This document shows, piece after piece, positions 45,690 through 54,276 of a stretch of 64,000 bases of DNA. A model generated the notes under the pieces. The model was given only the letters and a program-made list of their open reading frames with translations. It made no database searches and was not told the origin of the DNA. Numbering within the stretch: position 1 is the first letter of the stretch; each line of letters starts with the position of its first letter. The DNA is taken from NCBI RefSeq assembly GCF_900094545.1, contig NZ_FMAH01000023.1:1-64000 (forward strand), in the 5' to 3' direction. Source of the stretch: Martinezella miluonensis. GTDB taxonomy: Bacteria; Pseudomonadota; Alphaproteobacteria; Rhizobiales; Rhizobiaceae. A program made the position numbers and the translations under genes.

Positions 45690-47168
45690 TCAGGTCGACA
45701 GATGCACGAGCGCTTGCGCGTCGGCCTCCTCCCTCTTGAGAATTCCGGCAGAACGCCCCTGACGCATCACCAGGATGCGGTCGGACATGCCGAGAACCTC
45801 GTCTATTTCGGACGAGATCATGATGACGGTGCCGCCTTCGGCGGCGAAGTCGCAGATGATGCGATAGATCTCGCGCTTGGCACCGACATCGACGCCGCGC
45901 GTCGGCTCGTCCAGCAACAGCACTTTCGGCTTGCGCAGGAACCACTTGCCGAGCACAACTTTCTGCTGATTGCCGCCGGAGAGGCCGGAGACGGGCATGC
46001 TGTCGCGTGCTGCCTTGATACCGAAGTGCTTGATCATCTCCTGGCTGGCGCTGGCTTCCGCCCGGCGATCCATCGAGAAACGCGGGCTCATTTCAGGAAG
46101 ACTTGCCAGGCAGATATTGTTGCGCACGCTGTCGATGAGGTTAAGGCCGGTCAGCTTGCGGTCTTCCGTCACAAAGGCGATGCCGTGCTGCATGGCTTCG
46201 GCAGGCTTGCTCACGGAGATGGGCTCTCCGGCCAGCTTGATCTGGCCATTATCGACGGTATCGACGCCGAAAATGCAGTTGAAGATCTCGGTTCGGCCAG
46301 ACCCCATCAGGCCATAGATACCGAAGATCTCGCCCTTATGGGCGGTAAACGAGATATCGTTGACCTTGCCTGCCGCCGTCAGGCCTGCAACTTCCAGCCC
46401 GGGCGTTGCCGTCGGCACATTGGTCTTGATGTATTCCTCACCAAGCTCGCGGCCGACGATCATGCGGATGAGCCCGGGCCGATCGATATCGGCGAGAGCG
46501 CCGCTGCCGACATAGGAACCATCGCGGAAGGCTGTGTAGGAATCGGCGATCTGGAAGATTTCAGATAGCCGGTGCGAGACATAGACGACGCCTTTGCCCT
46601 CGGCTTTCAGTCGCTCGATGGTCGAGAACAGCTGCTGCGCTTCCTTCTCACCAATCGCCGAAGTTGGCTCGTCCATGAAGATCACTTCGGCATCGTGGCT
46701 GAGCGCCTTTGCGATCTCGACCAGTTGAATCTGGGCGACCGAGAGATTCATCATGAATTGGGAGGCACGGATGTTGAACTGCAGTCGGTCGAGCAGGGCC
46801 TGCGCATTTCGGTTCATCGTTTTGAAATCGATGCCACCGAACCGCGCCGATGGTTCGCGCCCGAGATAGATGTTCTCCGCAACGGTCATATGCGGGATGG
46901 GGCTGAGTTCCTGCTCAATGATGGCAATACCGGCGGCGAGGGCTTCGGCAGGGCTTGCATAATCCACATCCTTGCCGCGGCGGCGAATGGAGCCGGCATC
47001 GCGCTTGTGGATGCCCATCAAGATCTTGAGGAAGGTCGACTTGCCGGCACCATTGCCCCCGCACAAGGCGTGGACGGAGCCGGGGCGCAGCTGAAAGCGC
47101 CCGTCGCGCAATGCAGCGACGCCGCCAAAGGACTTCTTCAGCCCCTCTACTTCAAGCAGGAATTCCAC
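45690..47168 (-). CDS. sugar ABC transporter ATP-binding protein, RbsA type
   Basis: This 492-residue protein has two ABC domains. Domain one has Walker A CGGNGAGKST, with glycine where glutamate is usual, and Walker B VIFMDEPTSAIGE. Domain two has GLMGSGRTE, the LSGGNQQKVVLG signature and LLLDEPTRGVD. I start at the GTG at 47168 because GGAGGGG lies just upstream; a GTG at 47234 would add 22 residues without homology. It is the first gene of the transporter-SDR-DhaKL operon. Confidence 0.87.
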   Translation of the reverse strand: MEFLLEVEGLKKSFGGVAALRDGRFQLRPGSVHALCGGNGAGKSTFLKILMGIHKRDAGSIRRRGKDVDYASPAEALAAGIAIIEQELSPIPHMTVAENIYLGREPSARFGGIDFKTMNRNAQALLDRLQFNIRASQFMMNLSVAQIQLVEIAKALSHDAEVIFMDEPTSAIGEKEAQQLFSTIERLKAEGKGVVYVSHRLSEIFQIADSYTAFRDGSYVGSGALADIDRPGLIRMIVGRELGEEYIKTNVPTATPGLEVAGLTAAGKVNDISFTAHKGEIFGIYGLMGSGRTEIFNCIFGVDTVDNGQIKLAGEPISVSKPAEAMQHGIAFVTEDRKLTGLNLIDSVRNNICLASLPEMSPRFSMDRRAEASASQEMIKHFGIKAARDSMPVSGLSGGNQQKVVLGKWFLRKPKVLLLDEPTRGVDVGAKREIYRIICDFAAEGGTVIMISSEIDEVLGMSDRILVMRQGRSAGILKREEADAQALVHLST

Positions 47169-47756
47169 GTTCCCCTCCGCACGCTGAATGCCGGTCCAAA
47201 AGATCGACTGGAGCCAATCTCTGTCTTCGAGCACTGATGTTTACAATATTCGAGTTACGTTAGACAAATGTCAATATGGCAATTCAGATTTAACGAAACG
47301 GCGGTTCTGGCCTTTTTTGAGAAGGTGGCGGTTTCGGAGAAATAGGTTTCGAAATTTGTCTTAATTATTTGATATTTCATCACAAATAATAGTTACGCAT
47401 GCTTCTCTATCGGGTGGTCTGGAAGGCTGGGCTGATGACGCTGATTGCTGCGGACGGAGGGATTGGCTCTTCCGGGCGTCTCGCATCGTGATGTGGAGAG
47501 CGTGACACCGAGGCGGACGCTTGCTTATTTCCAAGCCGCCTTGCAGTCTCTCTTTGCAACGTCGGGAGCAGGAGGGTCGGGAATGCTACCGCTCAAAATT
47601 TCGGTCCCGTTGTGCGGGCTGGATCCGGAAAGTTGATCTCGCCGTATTACGGCAGCGTGGTCGCGACTATGCTTGCCAATGAGAACGTGAGCCGCTGATT
47701 GCCGCTGGCACGCATTCCATGTCATATTATGAATTGACGAGTGACTGGATAACGAA
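47169..47756. promoter_or_regulatory. divergent promoter region between the ABC-DhaK operon and the FadR operon
   Basis: This region of nearly 590 bp has no supported gene. It contains an 8-bp inverted repeat ATTATTTG/CAAATAAT (47364-47371 and 47383-47390, 11-bp spacer) in AT-rich DNA, suited to an operator for the ABC operon, possibly for the SorC-DhaK fusion. The site GTCATATTATG (47721-47731) lies near the FadR gene. Confidence 0.5.
47721..47731. promoter_or_regulatory. candidate FadR/GntR operator upstream of the regulator gene
   Basis: GTCATATTATG contains the odd palindrome CATA-T-TATG. The identical 11-mer occurs again before the uxuA-like gene, and the core recurs in reverse orientation at 3090-3098. 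Confidence 0.45.
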
Positions 47757-48515
47757 ATGTTATCCGGAGAGGCTCGCGGCGGCCGGATGGAGCAGGAAAT
47801 GACGATAATCGGCCGAGGCCGACAAAGGTTGGCGCAACAGGTCATCGACCAGCTGCGTCAGCAGATCGAAACGGGTAAACTTCAAGCGGGTGATCAGCTT
47901 CCCACGGAGCCGCAGTTGGAGGCGACATTCGGCGTTAGTCGCACGGTCGTGCGCGAGGCGATCGCCGATCTGCGCGCCGCAGGCCTCGTAAAGCCGGTCC
48001 AGGGCAAGGGTGTATTCGTTTCCGAGATGACGGCACGACCAGGGTTGGTGTTGACGCCGGTCGAGATCAAGAGCATTCCCGAGACGCTGGAATTGCTAGA
48101 GTTTCGCATGGCCGCCGAGGGCGAGGCGGCTGCGATTGCGGCCTATCGCAGAACCGCCGAACAGGAAGCCGCCATTGCTGCCGCCAACCGGAAAATGGCG
48201 GCTCTGATAGAGCAGGGGCTTTCGACGGTCGAAGCAGATTATGAGTTTCATCTGGCCGTTGCGATCGCCACCAACAACCGCTTCTACGTCGACGTACTCC
48301 GGCATTTCGGTGCGCGCACCATCCCGCGCGGGCAATTTCCGACATTGCCGGAAGCCAATGATCGCGCCTATCTGGAGAAGGTTCACGCCGAACATACGGA
48401 AATCCTCGCTGCAATCGCCGAGCAGGATCCCGATCGTGCGCGTCAGGCGATGCGGGCCCATATGACGGCGAGCCAGCGGCGCTACCGGCAACTGGCGGAG
48501 CAGCAGCCTCAATAA
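47757..48515 (+). CDS. FadR/GntR-family transcriptional regulator
   Basis: This protein of up to 252 residues has an N-terminal GntR winged helix (QLPTEPQLEATFGVSRTVVREAIADLRAAGLVKPVQGKGVFV) and a helical FCD effector domain ending in AMRAHMTASQRRY, with conserved metal-ligand-type histidines (FHLAVA, AEHTEI). The start is uncertain: the ATG at 47799 has the best ribosome binding site (GGAG), while 47757 and 47787 are also in frame. It heads the uxuA-kdgD-lactonase operon and presumably represses it until a sugar acid is present. Confidence 0.88.
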   Translation: MLSGEARGGRMEQEMTIIGRGRQRLAQQVIDQLRQQIETGKLQAGDQLPTEPQLEATFGVSRTVVREAIADLRAAGLVKPVQGKGVFVSEMTARPGLVLTPVEIKSIPETLELLEFRMAAEGEAAAIAAYRRTAEQEAAIAAANRKMAALIEQGLSTVEADYEFHLAVAIATNNRFYVDVLRHFGARTIPRGQFPTLPEANDRAYLEKVHAEHTEILAAIAEQDPDRARQAMRAHMTASQRRYRQLAEQQPQ

Positions 48516-48534
48516 GGCTCGACTCCCAGTGAGA

Positions 48535-48557
48535 GTCATATTATGTCATATGATATA
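48535..48557. promoter_or_regulatory. candidate operator between the FadR gene and uxuA
   Basis: GTCATATTATG is followed directly by TCATATGATATA, another nearly palindromic A/T element, in the 55-bp gap between the two genes. The repeat of the 11-mer found before the regulator gene suggests the same protein binds at both. Confidence 0.45.
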
Positions 48558-48570
48558 AGTTCCGTGGGAG

Positions 48571-49554
48571 ATGCAGCGGGTGTATGTGGGAACACAGGTC
48601 GAGGCGCGAGACGATGATGACTACCGGGTCTTTGCGCAATTAGGGGTAAAGCATATCTGCGCGGACCCACCGGGAAGACCGGATCGCTGGACGCTGTCCG
48701 ATCTCGAGCGTCACCGTGACAAGATCGAAAGCTTTGGGTTGGTTCTGGACATGATCCAGCTGCCGCTGCCCTCGCAGCCGATCGAGAAAGCCTCCTATCC
48801 CGACATCCTGCTTGCAGGGCCTGATCGCGACCGACAGATCGATGCGGTCTGTCAGTTGATCGAGGAAGCCGCCGCCGCCGGCATCCCTTCCGTGAAATAC
48901 AATCTCAATCTCATCGGTATTCCGCGTACGCCGGACGAGCCCGGACGAGGAGGCTCGATGAATGCGAGCTTCCGTTGGGACAAGACCGACCGTGAAGCCG
49001 CACCCGGCCTCGCGGGCGTTTTGTCGGAAGACGAAAACTGGGAGCGCATCGACTATTTCCTCGCGCGCGTTGTTCCCGTGGCTGAAAGCAATCGCATTCG
49101 TCTGGCGTGTCACCCGCACGATCCCTATACGCCACCTGGATATCGCGGCGTGACGCGTGTGCTGGGCTCCGTGGAGGGCCTGAAGAAATTCGTGCTCATG
49201 CGCGAAAGTCCCTATCATGGGCTGAACTTCTGCCAAGGCTCGATCGGCGAGATGCTCGACAATCCGCGCGAGGAGATTGACGACATCATTCGCTGGTTCG
49301 GCATGCGCGGCAAGATTTTCAACGTCCACTTCCGCAATATCCGAGGTGGCAAGCTATCATTCATGGAGACCTTCCCGGAGGAGGGCGACATGGACATGGC
49401 GCGATCCGCCCGGATCTACAAGGAGGTCGGTTACCGATACATGCTGATGCCCGATCACGTCCCGACGATCAGCGGCCGCGATCCGACCGGCGTCGCCTTC
49501 GCTTTCTGCTACGGCTACATCGCCGCCCTTCTGCAGACGCTTGAACAGGCCTGA
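48571..49554 (+). CDS. uxuA: mannonate dehydratase UxuA
   Basis: This 327-residue protein of the UxuA family is shorter than the roughly 394 residues of the E. coli enzyme. The metal-binding site is visible as RLACHPHDP, VHFRNIRGG and MLMPDHVP, with the KYNLNLIG segment upstream. UxuA removes water from D-mannonate to give 2-keto-3-deoxygluconate. The ATG at 48571 abuts GGGAG too closely; the GTG three codons on (48580) has better spacing and gives VYVGTQVEA. The source of mannonate may be the oxidoreductase at 1.9-3.0 kb. Confidence 0.87.
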   Translation: MQRVYVGTQVEARDDDDYRVFAQLGVKHICADPPGRPDRWTLSDLERHRDKIESFGLVLDMIQLPLPSQPIEKASYPDILLAGPDRDRQIDAVCQLIEEAAAAGIPSVKYNLNLIGIPRTPDEPGRGGSMNASFRWDKTDREAAPGLAGVLSEDENWERIDYFLARVVPVAESNRIRLACHPHDPYTPPGYRGVTRVLGSVEGLKKFVLMRESPYHGLNFCQGSIGEMLDNPREEIDDIIRWFGMRGKIFNVHFRNIRGGKLSFMETFPEEGDMDMARSARIYKEVGYRYMLMPDHVPTISGRDPTGVAFAFCYGYIAALLQTLEQA

Positions 49555-49592
49555 GATTTGATGGTCCTACTGACCGAAAAGAGGATTTCTCC

Positions 49593-50495
49593 ATGAACCC
49601 GAATGAACTGAAGAAGGCCGTTGGCAGTGGGCTGCTGTCCTTTCCCGTCACGCACTTCAATCAGGATCTGACATTCGACGAGGCGAAGTATCGCACTCAT
49701 GTCGAATGGCTGGCAGGTTACGACGCGGCGGCACTCTTCGCCGCCGGCGGAACGGGTGAGTTCTTCTCTCTCAATCCTGCAGAAATTCCGCAAGTTGTCC
49801 GCGCCGCCAAGGCCGCGGCCGGCAGCACGCCTATCGTTTCTGGAACCGGCTACGGCACTTCGCTTGCCGTGGAAATTGCCAAGTCGGCGGAAAAGGCCGG
49901 CGCGGACGGTCTGCTGTTGCTGCCGCCCTATCTGATGTTTGCGGAGCAGGCCGGTTTGATCGCTCATGTGAAGGCGGTCTGTAATGCCGTCGGTATCGGT
50001 GTCATCGTCTATAACCGCGACAATGCCGTGCTCAGTGCCGAGAGCCTGACGCGCCTGGCAGACGAGTGCTCCAATCTCATCGGATACAAGGATGGCGTCG
50101 GCGATGTCGACAAGGTCATCGAAATAACCACGACGCTCAAGGATCGCCTGGTCTATGTCGGCGGCATGCCCACCCATGAAGTCTATGCGCAGGCCTACTT
50201 CGCTGCGGGCGTGACAACCTACTCGTCGGCCGTCTTCAATTTCGTGCCAGCGCTGGCGCAACGTTTCTACAAGGCCCTGCGTGCCGGAGACCAGGCAACG
50301 GTGGACACGATCCTGAAAGGGTTTTTCTTCCCGCTCGTCAATTTGCGCAATCGCAGGAAAGGATATGCAGTCTCGATCATCAAGGCGGGACTGCGCGTTC
50401 TCGGCAAGGAGCCGGGTCCAGTAAGGCCGCCTTTGACCGATCTGACGGCGGAGGAAATGGTCGTGCTGGAGAAGATCGTCGCCGCGGCCGGATGA
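49593..50495 (+). CDS. kdgD: 5-dehydro-4-deoxyglucarate dehydratase (KdgD-like, DapA/NAL superfamily)
   Basis: This 300-residue class I aldolase-fold protein has the FAAGGTGEFFSLNPAE motif characteristic of KdgD and the Schiff-base lysine in NLIGYKDGVGD. The conserved tyrosine is in GVIVYNRDNAV. KdgD decarboxylates and dehydrates 5-keto-4-deoxyglucarate to 2-oxoglutarate semialdehyde. The AAGAGGA site supports the start. It is 38 bp after uxuA. Confidence 0.88.
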   Translation: MNPNELKKAVGSGLLSFPVTHFNQDLTFDEAKYRTHVEWLAGYDAAALFAAGGTGEFFSLNPAEIPQVVRAAKAAAGSTPIVSGTGYGTSLAVEIAKSAEKAGADGLLLLPPYLMFAEQAGLIAHVKAVCNAVGIGVIVYNRDNAVLSAESLTRLADECSNLIGYKDGVGDVDKVIEITTTLKDRLVYVGGMPTHEVYAQAYFAAGVTTYSSAVFNFVPALAQRFYKALRAGDQATVDTILKGFFFPLVNLRNRRKGYAVSIIKAGLRVLGKEPGPVRPPLTDLTAEEMVVLEKIVAAAG

Positions 50496-50561
50496 GATTT
50501 GCTAGAAGGTCCGTATTATCGATAAGCCATGCCGGCCGTCGACGCCCGGGTGAGGTGAATT

Positions 50562-51683
50562 ATGAAACAAGATTCCTTCAATACACCTGCCCGGATCTTC
50601 GTCTACGTCTCTGCTGCCACCGCAGGGACGATAGACATATACGCGATGGATGACGCGACAGGCGCGCTCACGCCGGTTTCAGCCTTCGACGCGGGCGCGA
50701 TGGTTATGCCGACGGTCGTTGCGCCAGATAAAAAGCATCTTTATGCGGCCATTCGGGCGCAGCCGTATCGGCTGCTGACTTTGGCGATAAATCCTCTAAC
50801 CGGCGAATTGGTACAGGAAGCCGTTGCTCCTCTGCCCGATAGCATGGCTTACATTTCCACGGATCCGTCGGGCAGCTTGCTCCTCGCCGCATCCTATGGC
50901 GGCAACAAGGTTGCAGTGCTGCGGATCGGCGGAGATGGGCTCGTCACTGACGGAGAGGCGCAGATTATCCCCACCGGGCGCAACGCGCATTCGGTCGTTA
51001 GCGACCGGAGCGGCAGGTATGTCTTTGCGACCAATCTCGGTTCGGATGCCGTACTGCAGTTCATTCTCAACCCCGAGACCGGTCGGCTGGAGGCAAACGA
51101 CCCACCGCATGTGACGACGGGGTCGGGTTTCGGCCCGCGTCATATCGTTGTTTCGCCGGACAACAGATATGTCTATGTCCTCACGGAATTGACCGGCCAT
51201 GTCATTCACTACGCACAGGATCAGGCCAAGGGAACGTTGGTTGAGGTCGAGAGCGTACATTCCGTTCCCGATAAGGCTGGGCTGTTTCCAGGCGTTGCAC
51301 CGCCGGCTCCTGCGCCAATTGGGACGACAACGTCGACTGTCAGCCAGGCGCATGACAGCAAACCAAAGGTTTGGGCTGCCGATATCGCCATCACGCCGAA
51401 CGGCAAGTTCCTCTATACCACCGAGCGAACCACGAGCACGATCGCGCTCTTCCATGTGGACGGGCAGGATGGAACGCTGACCTATGTCACCAACAATCCG
51501 ACGGAGCGGCAGCCGCGCGGCATTCGCATCGACCCGTCGGGCCGGTTCCTGGTAGCGTCTGGCGAAAAGTCCGATCGGCTGTCGGTCTATTCCATTGGCG
51601 AAGCCGATGGCGAACTCTCTGCCGTCGGCAGGTATCCGGTCAATGCCGGCGCGAACTGGATCGAAATCGTGACGTTCGCCTAA
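50562..51683 (+). CDS. beta-propeller lactonase family protein (6-phosphogluconolactonase-like)
   Basis: This 373-residue protein carries repeated blades of the seven-bladed Lactonase fold (SYGGNKVAVLRI, GRNAHSVVSDRSGRYVFATNLGSDAVLQF, GFGPRHIVVSPDNRYVYVLTEL, QPRGIRIDPSGRFLVASGE). Members hydrolyse sugar lactones such as 6-phosphogluconolactone or aldarolactones. Following uxuA and kdgD, it may open a lactone formed by a sugar dehydrogenase. No signal peptide is evident. Its stop overlaps the convergent c-di-GMP gene by four bases. Confidence 0.82.
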   Translation: MKQDSFNTPARIFVYVSAATAGTIDIYAMDDATGALTPVSAFDAGAMVMPTVVAPDKKHLYAAIRAQPYRLLTLAINPLTGELVQEAVAPLPDSMAYISTDPSGSLLLAASYGGNKVAVLRIGGDGLVTDGEAQIIPTGRNAHSVVSDRSGRYVFATNLGSDAVLQFILNPETGRLEANDPPHVTTGSGFGPRHIVVSPDNRYVYVLTELTGHVIHYAQDQAKGTLVEVESVHSVPDKAGLFPGVAPPAPAPIGTTTSTVSQAHDSKPKVWAADIAITPNGKFLYTTERTTSTIALFHVDGQDGTLTYVTNNPTERQPRGIRIDPSGRFLVASGEKSDRLSVYSIGEADGELSAVGRYPVNAGANWIEIVTFA

Positions 51684-53794
51684 GATGATTGCAGGGCATT
51701 GCCCGCTTGTTCAGCCGTCCTGACAATAAGATCTTCAACCTCGCGAGGGGGAAGGGGTCTGGCAAAGAGGTAGCCCTGAAACATCTCGCATCCGGCACCA
51801 GTAAGGAAGTGCATCTGTTCCTCCGTCTCCACTCCTTCGGCAACGACCTCCAGCTCGAGAGTTCGTCCAAGCGATACGATGGCGGAAGTGATAGCCATGT
51901 CACCCGCTTTACTGGGGATATCGGCAATGAACGATCTGTCGATCTTCAGTCGGGAAAGTGGGAAGCGGCGAAGCGTGCTCAGGCTTGAATATCCCGTGCC
52001 GAAATCATCGATCGCCAGGCTGACGCCGAGTTGCGTTAACTCGTGCATGCGTTCAATGGCGCCTTCGACGTCACGCATGATCAGGCTTTCCGTTAGTTCG
52101 AGTTCGAGCCATCGGGGTTCGAGGCCGGCAGATTGCAAAGCGGAGGCGACCTGGTTCGTCAAAGAGTTCTCAGTAAACTGTCGAGCCGATACATTCACGG
52201 CCATGCGTAGTGCAGGAAGGCCCCGGTCCTGCCAGGCGCGGGCTTGCCGACAGGCTTTGCGCAGAACGATATCGCCGATCGGAACAATTAGCCCCGTTTC
52301 CTCGGCCAGGGGAATGAATGCCCCCGGGAGCAGCAAGCCTTCGACAGGATGTTGCCATCGCACCAGCGCTTCGACACTGATCACGTTGCCGCTGCGGATG
52401 TCCTTTTGCGGCTGATAATGGAGCACGAACTCGTCTCGTTCCACTGCACGCCGCAATTCCTCGATGCGGATCAGCTTGTTGCGGGCTTCCTCTCCCATGG
52501 CAGGGGTAAATAACTGAATGTCGTTGCGGCCGGACTCCTTGGCGCGATAGAGCGCCATATCGGCATTGGCGAACAGCTCTGAAGCCGTGTCGCCATGTTC
52601 GGCGGAGCAAGCAAAGCCGATGCTGCAAGTAACCCGAATTTCGACGCCGTCGATGGTCAAAGGTTCGGAGATGGCTTCTCGAACAGCTTGCAATCTGTCG
52701 CAGACCGGGTCGAGGTTCTCCTCCAGGACGATGATGAATTCATCGCCGCCGATCCTCGATACGAAGCCGCCGCTTCCGATGCACGTCGATATTCGCTGTG
52801 CGACCACCTTTAGCAATTCATCGCCGGCGGCATGTCCGAGACTGTCGTTGACCAGTTTGAAATTATCCAGATCGACGAAGGCGACTGCCACGAACTTTTG
52901 TTCCTGCGAGGCGCTTTCCAGGAGATCCACGAGCTTACGGTCGAGCAGCGTACGATTGGGCAGGCCGGTGAGAGCATCGTGTTCGGCAAGAAAGGCGATA
53001 TGGGCAATGTCATGGTGTCGATCGATGGCGATTCCTACCGTTTGCGCCACGCCTGCGAGGAATTCCATGAGGCCGGTTTCATCGCCATCAGTTTTTTCGA
53101 TTAACAGCGCCCCGTGCCTGCCGCCGTCCCGTGAGAAAATGGGGAATTCAATGGCTTCGCCGGCGAAAGTCTCTGCTTGAGCGCCATGCACAAGGAAGTG
53201 AATGCGTTTTCCTTCAAGCAACCGTTCGAGGAGCAAGCGGGCATCCTTTAGAAACGACCAAAGCTCGACCCCTCTGGCAACATCCTGGAGGAGCTTGGTC
53301 TGTGCGCTCATCAGCTCTTCCGCACGCTTGCGGACCGAGATATCGCGCGACGCACCCACCACGCCGATGATATTACCGCTTCGGTCCCGCAAGGGTACGC
53401 GGGACATCATCAGCCATCCCTCGCCTCTCAGGCGCCTTTCTTCGACACCGAGATCCGGCTCGCCTGTCTCCATGACGTGCTGCTCGACTTCGTCAATTTT
53501 CTTGGCGTCGGCCACCGGATGAATTTCCGCATCCGTGAGGCCGATCAGCTCCTCGACATGCGTGAAACCATTGTTGACGACGATAGCGCGATTGGCAAAG
53601 AGGAAACGGCCGTCTCTATCTTTGGCATAGATGAAATCCGGAACGTAATTGATCATCGCCTCGAGCCATTCGTATCGCTCGGCCAGCGACAGATATTGAG
53701 CCCGAAGCAATTCGAACTTTTCACGGAAACGCACGTCATCACCGTTTGGATCTACGATCATCGATTGCGGCGATTCACCCGGTTGCTGCGTCAT
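51680..53794 (-). CDS. PAS-GGDEF-EAL c-di-GMP signalling protein
   Basis: This 704-residue soluble protein has a PAS domain at about 40-160 (YVPDFIYAKDRDGRFLFANRA, then the PAC-type RDRSGNIIGVVGASRDIS), a GAF-like stretch at about 165-265, a GGDEF domain at about 270-430 with intact RIGGDEFIIVL, and an EAL domain at about 445-690 with intact VEALVRW, NVSARQF, DDFGTGYSSL, KIDRSF and AEGVE. Both synthesis and breakdown of c-di-GMP are possible. The signal sensed is unknown. It is the second dual-domain protein of this kind in the window. Confidence 0.92.
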   Translation of the reverse strand: MTQQPGESPQSMIVDPNGDDVRFREKFELLRAQYLSLAERYEWLEAMINYVPDFIYAKDRDGRFLFANRAIVVNNGFTHVEELIGLTDAEIHPVADAKKIDEVEQHVMETGEPDLGVEERRLRGEGWLMMSRVPLRDRSGNIIGVVGASRDISVRKRAEELMSAQTKLLQDVARGVELWSFLKDARLLLERLLEGKRIHFLVHGAQAETFAGEAIEFPIFSRDGGRHGALLIEKTDGDETGLMEFLAGVAQTVGIAIDRHHDIAHIAFLAEHDALTGLPNRTLLDRKLVDLLESASQEQKFVAVAFVDLDNFKLVNDSLGHAAGDELLKVVAQRISTCIGSGGFVSRIGGDEFIIVLEENLDPVCDRLQAVREAISEPLTIDGVEIRVTCSIGFACSAEHGDTASELFANADMALYRAKESGRNDIQLFTPAMGEEARNKLIRIEELRRAVERDEFVLHYQPQKDIRSGNVISVEALVRWQHPVEGLLLPGAFIPLAEETGLIVPIGDIVLRKACRQARAWQDRGLPALRMAVNVSARQFTENSLTNQVASALQSAGLEPRWLELELTESLIMRDVEGAIERMHELTQLGVSLAIDDFGTGYSSLSTLRRFPLSRLKIDRSFIADIPSKAGDMAITSAIVSLGRTLELEVVAEGVETEEQMHFLTGAGCEMFQGYLFARPLPPREVEDLIVRTAEQAGNALQSS

Positions 53795-54276
53795 CAGTAT
53801 TCTCTCACTTGGCCAGCCGACAATAGCGGAAACCGGTTATGCAACAGTGAAAAGACATGCTCCAATTTGGCCATCATAAACAAAGGGTTAAAGCCGCGTT
53901 GCAACAATTCGGAATCCCGTGTCGATGGGCACGGTGAATAAACTGCGGCTTTGCGCCTCTGTCTGATGTCCCGATCCTAGATCTGCTCCGCGGGTTGATC
54001 TATCCCGTCCGGGAGCGGCGCCGCTGCGCCAGAGGCGCAATTCGAAGACTGCGATGCAAGTTTCCACATGCCATTTCTCCCGCAGGCTGGAATGGCTGTG
54101 TTGTGGATTTTGATTGTCAGGAAACGGAGAAGATCCGATCGAGACGCGGTTCAAGTCTGGCCGTATCGATCACCACTGGCGACAAGTCTTCCCTTACGCA
54201 ACTGCGCCTTGCGGCGCAGAGGTAAAACCGGTTAAAGCCCGGTGGAGAAAAACAGGCATTCAGCAGAGGAAATATC
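53795..54276. other. intergenic region with no supported gene
   Basis: This 480-bp gap separates divergent genes. It has a small hairpin TGCGCC-TTGC-GGCGCA at 54203-54218 and otherwise nothing I can support. Short open frames here lack start signals or homology. Confidence 0.4.
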
